Source of the DNA: Diospyros lotus
Taxonomy: Eukaryota > Streptophyta > Magnoliopsida > Ericales > Ebenaceae
NCBI RefSeq assembly: GCF_014633365.1
Contig: NC_068351.1
Location: forward strand, 11,414,907-11,478,906
DNA: 64,000 nt
Direction of reading: 5' to 3'
A program made the position numbers and the translations under genes. Under the pieces are notes generated by a model. That model was not told where the DNA came from. It made no database searches and worked only from the letters and a program-made list of their open reading frames with translations. Below are positions 57,201 through 64,000 of the stretch, one piece after another (position 1 is the first letter of the stretch; the number at the start of each line of letters is the position of its first letter).

Positions 57201-58870
57201 TTTAGCCTTTTAAAATCCCACGTAGGAGCACCACAAATAAAATCCCAACGAGTTTCATATTTAATTTAAATTAAATTACGCTAATAACATTCTCAATTTA
57301 TATAATTAATACGCGATACCGAAACGAATTAAAGGAATGCGTAAAATTCACAAAATGGAAGGAGATCGCAAGGGTAAAGGGAGATTGCCTCGTTTAAGCT
57401 GTTTACAGCGTTTCCATGCTTAAACACCACCAAATAAATACACGCTGTAAAATAAGATTAAACTCTCAAAATTAATAAAATAGGATCCAAAATAAAATTT
57501 TAACCGTACAGAATGTTTAATACATAATTCTTTACGTACCTAGCTAATTAAACCACGATTTTACCTCATAAAATCTTGGATTTTCTCCCAAAAATTAGCC
57601 TCTGTGCGCTGTTCTTCTTCCCCGCCATTTTCCTTTTGTTTCTGCTTCAAAATTAGCCAAAATTGGCCTTAAAATTGAAGCAGAATAGAGGCTGCTTCGT
57701 ACAAAAGAAATCGGTGGCTAAGAGCACGCCACGTGGCACGCCCAGCTGCTACCACGTCGCCCCCATCGCCTTATCAAAACAGCGTTGTTTTCGGAGCTTA
57801 TGGCTGATAAAAATCAGCCAATTTTTCTCCAGCGCGCACATGCCCTGCGCCTCGCCTGCCTCCCTCTCGCCCGCGTGCCACTCGGCCAGCCCACATCTTC
57901 ATACATATAATGCACAGTTAATTTTATAATGAGTCTCGGCCACTTTCGCAAATCACATTTCAACACCCAGAACTTCCATTAATTGCACACTCGCCCGACT
58001 TCCATTTCTTTCTTATTTCACTTACACCCTAACATTTCCAAAATTTCACCAATTTAATTTATTTTACTATTTCCATAAATACTCCCAAATAAAATAATTA
58101 ATTACCCTTAATTTCCTATTTCCTCAAAATTATATAAATAAACATTTTTCTTAAATCTCCAAATACCAAATAAATTAATATTTCCTTTTAACCCACAAAT
58201 ATTCAATAATCACCACAAATACAATAATTAATAATTATCAACCAAATAATTTAATTAATTACCTTCAATTCCTTATTTTCCTCAAACCACATAAATAAAT
58301 ACTTCCTCTTAAATTCTCAAATATTCAATAATGTCCTCAAACACCGATTTAAATAATTATTATTTATTTTCAAATTTCGGGATATTACATATAGAGACTT
58401 GACATTCTGTCAAGCAATTATTAATAGATTAAACTATTATGTTACTCGACTAAGTAAGACGCTACTTGATTAAGAATAACTTCTTAGTTGATTAAAGTTC
58501 AAATACATAGACTTGTCATTTTGTCTAGGATTTATTTTCGATTAAAATATATTATTACTCGACTAAGGTAGATGTTACTCGATTAAAAATAACTTCTTAT
58601 ATAGTCAATTAAATGTTCAAGTATAGAGACTTGTCATTTTGTTCTAAATTTATTACTCGACTAATATATCACTTAGTCAATTAACTTTTTGGTTACTCAA
58701 TTAAGATTATTCCATCACTTATTCAAGTAATACAAGTGAGTAATCGATTAATCTCTTAAGTATTCTAATCTTACTCGATTAAAACGATAATTTAGTTGAA
58801 TAAGTTCCTTTTTATTCTAGAGGATATTTCCTTACTAGATTAAAAAATGGTTACTTGATTATGTTCGATA
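54296..58870 (-). mobile_element. Copia-type LTR split by solo LTR B2
   Basis: On the minus strand the distal part has GGGGTCGAACCACTATAAATTG, the phrase of SIRE-type LTRs, and ends near 54300. 55360-55676 and 58395-58870 hold many TTACTCGATTAA-like motifs and read as one block interrupted by the Gypsy LTR. Net length about 1.85 kb. Outer borders are approximate. Confidence 0.45.
55672..58394 (-). mobile_element. Solo LTR, Gypsy family B copy B2
   Basis: 55677-58389 (2,713 bp) on the minus strand starts TGTAATATCCCGAAATTTG and ends GGGTTGGAGTGCTTACA. Perfect 5-bp duplication TATAG on both sides (55672-55676 and 58390-58394). Blocks match B1 in order. Confidence 0.9.
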
Positions 58871-58877
58871 GTTAGTT

Positions 58878-59150
58878 ATACTACAACAAAAAATAATTGT
58901 TGGGGTAGTATATTTTTAGGACATTTTTTAAAAAGTGCCCTATAAAATATTATTTTTAGGCACAATTTAAAAAAATGGCCCAATAAAATAATTTTAATGA
59001 AATATAACAATGAAGTGTCCTAATAGAAAAATCTAATAAGACATAAATTTTGAAGTATCATGTTAGGACAAAGCTTTGGACTCAATAACACAACCTTAAT
59101 AAGGCAAGACTTAAAATGCCCCAAAAGACCCAAAGTAATGACGAGTTTCA
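58878..59150 (+). mobile_element. CACTA-like end fragment
   Basis: Starts TACTACAACAAAAAATAATT, a CACTA end with the first base changed. It is followed by alternating TAGGACA/TGTCCTA and AGTGCCC/GGGCAC-like subterminal motifs. No opposite end identified. Confidence 0.4.
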
Positions 59151-60018
59151 CCAAATTCAAGAAATAATAAAATAATTTATTATATTATTCACATTAAAAA
59201 TTTAAAGTAACAATATTTTACCCAAAAATGATGTAATTTAGAGTTGGTGGGGAAGTTTGACTAGTCTATTTCTATTGGAACAAAACCCTTGCCTTATTAA
59301 AGTTCCTAGGACGAATGTAACTATACTCACAAGTTAAAGTGTGGTAACACTTGGACAAATGTGCTTATGCTTGTTAGGGAACAAGTTTATTGGATTGACC
59401 CACCAAAAGAATTTCATATGGAGTATAACTTGTGTGTCTATGAAACGTTTCACATAATAGTGGTGTAAGTGATCCTTAAACTTGAAATCACCATAGTATC
59501 TTGTATATTGATTGTTATACTTTGATACTATTTTTGATTGCCCTATCCACGAGCCGCTCATAAGGTAGTACTTGGGTATAGTATGAAGCATATGGAGGTA
59601 AGGAGAATAGAATTGAAGTTTTTATAGTAGTAAAAACTATAGGTAAGGTAAAATAAATAAAATTAAAGTTTATTAATAAATAAATGAAATATAAAGTCAA
59701 ATAGAAAGGAAAATAGGGAGCATAGTTGGAGCAAGCACTGTTTTTGAGATAAAAAAAATATGACATAAATTATTTATAACATAATAGGGAGCAAAATAAG
59801 GAGCGTGGTTGGAGATAGTCTTAATATCTATTGTCTCTTACTCCACCATTATTATAATACAAATTTTATTTAATTTATTTTAAATGCATAAAAGGGGAAA
59901 TAGGAGTTCAAATTTATTGTTCATCTTAATTTGGCATTAGTGTTGTGTGATATGTGATATCATGACATGATAATAGCAAGACATGTTTAGTTTATATAAG
60001 CTTGAACACAAAAATAAC
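59151..60018. other. LTR-like and small-transposon debris
   Basis: 59280-59590 resembles, on the plus strand, the family E type of LTR interior. 59715-59825 has two GGGAGC...GTTGGAG phrases as found at DNA-transposon ends. No complete element. Confidence 0.3.
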
Positions 60019-60383
60019 TAATTGTTGTGCCACGAGAATCAGGAGCAAAGAAAATTGGGATTTTTAAAGAAAAAATAAAAATTAAGCTTAAGGCTCGCAA
60101 CCTTGAACTGCAAGTGCCATTGTAGCAAGCCTTGCGGGAGTGTGCTGCAAGCCTTGTCACAAGGGCCTTACGATGAGTGCCCTTGCAGCAAGACCAAACG
60201 CCTCGTTGCCAAGGCCTTATCGCCAGAGGTCTCACCACAATGGCCCTCGTGGTAGAAGAGGGCTTCTGGCAAGGAGCTCACAACAGTCTAGATTTGCGGC
60301 TATGAACCCTTGCAGTGCCATAAACCAAGACTCTATTTAACAAACGCCACGTATCAGCATCAAGTATCCTTGAGAATCGTGCC

Positions 60384-60393
60384 CTATAAATAC
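60384..60393 (+). promoter_or_regulatory. TATA box of the Tat-like LTR
   Basis: CTATAAATAC, about 105 bp upstream of the GTACTGACTTAGG phrase. Confidence 0.45.
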
Positions 60394-60586
60394 TTAGCTA
60401 CAGAACATTGATGAGGACCCCCAAATTCGGTAAAATTTTGGCACATTAACTACTTTTTTACTGCTTTTGTGAACAATTATCTTGATCCAAGTACTGACTT
60501 AGGCATCGGAAGGTCATTGCGAGCGAGGATTCTCGCGAGCCTTTGAACCCATTTTTGAGTATCAACAAGGTCATATCCTTGCGGGG

Positions 60587-60835
60587 AAATCCTTGTGATG
60601 AGAGTTTTAAAGCGAAGGTGTTTAAGGCAAGATCCTTGCGACAAAGATAAATACTTGTGGCGAGACAGATCCTTACGGTGAAGATAAATTCTTGCAACGA
60701 AATCCTTGCGGCGAGAGTCTCGAGGCGAAGGTGCTTGTGGCAAGATCCTTGCGGCGAGACAGATCATTGCAGCGAAATCCTTGTGACGAAAGTCTTAAGA
60801 CGAAGGTGCTTGAGGCAAGATCCTTGTGGCGAGCT
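60587..60835 (+). repeat. Three-unit minisatellite in the Tat-like LTR
   Basis: Units start near 60587, 60700 and 60775 with AAATCCTTG. The first is 113 bp because of an extra internal copy; the next is 75 bp. Shared core GCGAAGGTG...CAAGATCCTTG. Confidence 0.75.
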
Positions 60836-61402
60836 CCCTTGCGATAATTTCACTCACGACAACCTTATTTCCCCCAACACTGAGCTCGAGTAGGTCCTAC
60901 ATCATAAAATTTAATTGTTGTATTTTTTGCAACAACACTTATATACTTAGTATATATTTATGGTAGGATAAAACTATTTGTACAGATAGGGTTTTTATAA
61001 GAGGTTTACAGGGTGTTGAAAATATCATTTTGCCCTTTCCTCTCCTCTCTCCCCTTTCCCTTGCTGACCATTTGTGTAACGACCCATTTAATTTTGAATT
61101 TATGTGAATTTGGGTGTGAGGAATTTATTGAAGAAAAATTAAAATTTTCAAGTGAGTTTTGGTAATTATTCGAAATTATTTGAGGTAGTTATGGAAGATT
61201 TGAGAATTTAAGAGAAAATAATAGTTTGTGTTATTTTGGGAAAAAAGGTAATTAATTATTTTGTTTGAAAGTATTGATGGAAAGAATAAAATAAATTAAT
61301 TTGAGTTAATTTTTGAAAGTTATTAAGGGATAAATTTAGAAACTCAATGTCACTTTAAAAATAAATGGCGAGGATTATTTCCCAATGTTCCTTGCCCTTG
61401 GC

Positions 61403-61413
61403 CTATAAATAGG
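61403..61413 (+). promoter_or_regulatory. TATA-like box of LTR C2
   Basis: CTATAAATAGG, conserved with the inverted copy at 576-585. Confidence 0.45.
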
Positions 61414-62147
61414 CCACTAAATGCTTGAGCAAATGGGGGAGATTTTTGAGAAAATTTGGGAGAAATTAGGGAGAATTTTGGAAGAATTAAGAAAAATTCT
61501 TCCGTTTGAGTTTGGGCTTGACATAAGTAATGCCAGTATGCTGCAAAGATTGAGAGGATATTTAAGGCAAGTTCTTCTTCCTCTTTGTTTCAATTAAGAG
61601 GCAAGATCTCAGTTTTCTTATTAATATGCAAGTTCAGTTTCTCCCTCTTCTCAAGTTCATGTTTGCAAGTTCTTCTCCTATTTTACAAGTTCAGCTCCTC
61701 TTTGCTCAAGTTATGTTTAAATTACAAGTTTTATTCTCTATTTCTTGCTATTGCAAGATCCTACCTCTTAATTTTCTAAATTGCAAGTCATTTTCCTATT
61801 TTATCAGTTATTTCCCCTTTTACTAGTAAATTATTTCATGGTTCTCATTTATACCCCTTGAGTGTCAAATAGGGTTTTGTATCACCCTATCTTTCTTTGG
61901 GAATGATACTTTATTGAGGACATGCAAGGATTTGATGCTATCTTGCATGAATATTGTCTTATTGTACTTATTGTTTCGTTATTTGCATGTCAATTATATA
62001 TGAAAAATTATTATAAAAATGCATGTTATGATAACGCATGAAGCATGTGCATAACAATGTGGTTTTTAAGAATGTGTAAAGGCCTCATGATACGCGTAGC
62101 GGACAAGTCCGCAGAATATATCCGCAGAGAAAGTTTTGAGCTCAAAG

Positions 62148-62262
62148 TTGGACTTCGGTCCCAAGTTATGATATGGACTTCGGTCCCAAGTTTATGTTAT
62201 GGACTTCGATCCCAAGTTTACGTTATGAACTTCGATCCCAAGGTTTTGGACTTCGGTCCTAT
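62148..62262 (+). repeat. GGACTTCGGTCCCAAGTT short tandem array
   Basis: Five copies of about 18-30 bp with variable linkers inside LTR C2. Confidence 0.7.
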
Positions 62263-63326
62263 GTTTATAGTTCTAAAAAGTACTGCATATAAACATGGAT
62301 GCATGTATCATCATTTTATCATATGAAAGTACCTTAAATAGCATTCATGTCTCTTTTGTTTCACGATACCCATGAATCTTATGCTCGCTTTCTTTCATGT
62401 TATATTTGTTGGGCCTTGTGGCTCATGTTTGCTTGCATTATTCTAAAAAAGAGTAAGGCTAAAGTAGAGGGCGAGCCAAATGAATCAGGATCCATAGGTT
62501 AGCAATGTGTACAGAGCCATCTCAATCAAAGGTCTTTGGAGGGTTTTTGTGATGTGTGATTTTCAGTTGTACTTGTTCATGTTTTAGGTTGTACTCCTGA
62601 GGGAATATGATGTGTTAAGGACCCTAATATGGTATGTAGTATTAAGTTACGTTGGTTTATGTGGGCATGTAGACCCTATTATGTATACTTTTGAGTAAAA
62701 AATGTACGAGAGTGGTTTCCGCATTCAATAAAAGAAAGATGTGTGTGATGCTTCTAATTGGTTTGAGAAATATGTCATCTTTCTTGTGGGTCCCTAGCTT
62801 GGGCTCCTACAATTTTGCCCTTCATCCCTTCTCTCCTCTATCTTTTGTTCCCCTCCAGCAACCAAGCTCTCGTCGTCGCCGCTGCTGATCGCTGTCGCCT
62901 CGCCCTCCACCGCCTTCTCACCCCTCACTGCTGCATCTTGCCGCCTCACCACTGCCTCACCCCCTCATCACTGCATCTTCACCGCCCTACTGCCGTCGCC
63001 TCACCCTCACCACTGCATCTCGTCGCCTCGTCGTTGCCTTCTCGCCCTTCACCGTTACATCCTCCTTACCTCAGCGACCATTGCGGGCAGTTGCCTCACC
63101 CCCTTGCCCCTCGTCGACCGCCGCAGGCGGTTGCCATTTGAGTTATCCAATTTATCATGATAAATTATTTCAATTTAGATCCAAAATATCTTCAATTTAT
63201 CGCGATAATATCCCCCTGTAACCCAATCTATAGAAGTCTCCCTGTACAAATAGCATGGGAGTAACTAGATAGCACAATGACTGCTAACTACCAAATTTAG
63301 CAGTGGCGCACCATGTAATTAAATAA

Positions 63327-63410
63327 GCAAGAGTTGATAGGCCACTAAGTTTTAATTAGGCAAGAGTTGATAGGCCACCAAGTTTTAATTGGGCAAGAGT
63401 TGTTCCGCCT
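63327..63410 (+). repeat. 33-bp tandem repeat
   Basis: Two full units (63327-63359, 63360-63392), GCAAGAGTTGATAGGCCAC..., and a third partial unit from 63393. Confidence 0.85.
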
Positions 63411-63419
63411 ACTTATTAT

Positions 63420-64000
63420 TTTTTAATGTTTATAGATGAATAGATGTTTATAGTTCTACTTGCATATTCCCACCAACCTTCATATTTCTATCATCACATT
63501 TAATATTGTGATTATATTAAATCTCTTATTTCTTGTTTTAATTAATTGTCACGGCATGCTAAACAGTAAGTTTTACAACATTAATTTTTATTTTTCTCAT
63601 CATAATATTTTTCCATTGACCTTACTCACTACACTACAATTTATAGTTATAGATCTAGGTATCAATGCCACTACTAAGATTAAATTATGAAATCTTCTTA
63701 AGCATTACCATAATCACACTCCAGAGCACAAGCACACTCATGCATTGGGATAAAAGATCTTCACTAAACTATGATTTGAAATGATTATTATTTAATTTAA
63801 TTTTTTCTTACAATCGAACGTTGAATATTGAAACATTTCTTATTTATAAAAAAAATGTTATTTAACATAAAATTGATATGATTTAGAATGTATTATGAAT
63901 GTGAGGTTTACTACTCTTGATGAGCCCCATAACGCCCTAAATGTGTTGTTTGAAAAAGCATTGTGTCATAATTAAAGTCAAAGGAGATTAATATTATTTT
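63420..64000. other. AT-rich stretch, nothing recognised
   Basis: No gene, repeat array or element end is supported to the window edge. Confidence 0.35.

Larger units (their letters stand above)
60023..60901 (+). mobile_element. Tat-like LTR with internal minisatellite
   Basis: TGTTGTGCCACGAG...GTAGGTCCTACA, 879 bp. It includes CCTATAAATACTTAG (TATA) and then GTACTGACTTAGGCATCGGA, a phrase characteristic of Tat/Ogre-type plant LTRs. Five-base flanks do not match, but a 10-bp TAATTGTTGT occurs at 60019-60028 and 60912-60921. Confidence 0.45.
61070..62816 (+). mobile_element. Solo LTR, Gypsy-type family C copy C2
   Basis: 61075-62811 (1,737 bp) runs TGTAACGACCCATTT...GGGCTCCTACA. Flanks ATTTG and ATTTT agree at 4 of 5. 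It has a TATA-like box, a CTTGCAAGTTC cluster (61564-61690), a run of GGACTTCGGTCCCAAGTT repeats (62150-62260), and GGGCCTTGTGGCTCATG plus GTGTACAGAG blocks shared with family A. Confidence 0.75.
60974..63253. mobile_element. TIR transposon hosting solo LTR C2
   Basis: The left end CTATTTGTACAG...TTTACAGGG (60974-61014) and the right end (63212-63253, inverse) pair over about 40 bp with mismatches. Inside lie a solo LTR (61075-62811) and GC-rich, CGCC-rich DNA at 62850-63140. Without the LTR the unit is about 540 bp. No target duplication is obvious, so the superfamily is open. Confidence 0.5.

Noticed and set aside
62815..63141. 108-codon plus-strand frame rich in Pro, Ser and His
   Set aside because: GC-rich low-complexity cargo of a TIR element, open in several frames.

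Overview
This is an AT-rich stretch of nuclear DNA from a land plant, built almost entirely of decayed and nested transposable elements. The plant assignment rests on two copies of a LOB-domain (LBD) gene, a plant-only family, and on Cassandra retroelements with 5S rRNA sequence in their LTRs, known only from vascular plants. The genus cannot be told from sequence alone. No intact multi-exon host gene was recognised. The only plausible coding genes are a 132-codon LBD open reading frame (9139-9537) and an unassigned 111-codon frame with a TATA box upstream (51224-51559).

Layout. 1-3.6 kb: LTR pieces of chromovirus-like Gypsy elements on the minus strand, an hAT-like end and a GC-rich foldback. 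3.96-11.45 kb: a SIRE-like Copia element (5' LTR, PBS, decayed gag, protease and integrase, PPT, truncated 3' LTR). Its reverse transcriptase/RNase H region is missing, and that place is taken by an LBD-containing segment. 11.45-14.15 kb: a minus-strand Gypsy remnant with LTR, PBS and gag start. 14.15-14.78 kb: Copia and Tat-like fragments. 14.785-34.215 kb: the two ends of a CACTA (En/Spm) transposon enclosing a decayed multi-exon transposase gene on the minus strand. Nested between these ends are a solo Gypsy LTR (itself holding a Cassandra and a solo Copia LTR), a unit with inverted ends that carries a second, broken LBD copy, a smaller non-autonomous CACTA, and another solo Gypsy LTR that contains a PIF/Harbinger element.

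34.2-38.2 kb: decayed LTR sequence with a 1.6-kb solo LTR. 38.2-47.5 kb: a Copia LTR split by an hAT element and by a Gypsy LTR (family B), which is in turn split by a family A solo LTR and a tandem Cassandra. 48.2-53 kb: two adjoining PIF/Harbinger elements, two long-TIR MULE-type elements and the unassigned frame. 54.3-58.9 kb: a Copia-type LTR split by a family B solo LTR with a perfect 5-bp target duplication. 58.9-64 kb: CACTA-like, Tat-like and TIR elements, the last holding a solo LTR that is an inverted relative of the one at the left edge.

The genes do not form a pathway. What the window records is the order of insertions, readable from TG...CA ends, target duplications and host sequence that resumes after each insert, together with two independent movements of LBD16/29-like sequence by or into mobile DNA. 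I found no convincing undescribed functional system. The strongest candidates for follow-up are the two LBD copies, the tandem Cassandra, and the motif arrays inside LTRs.
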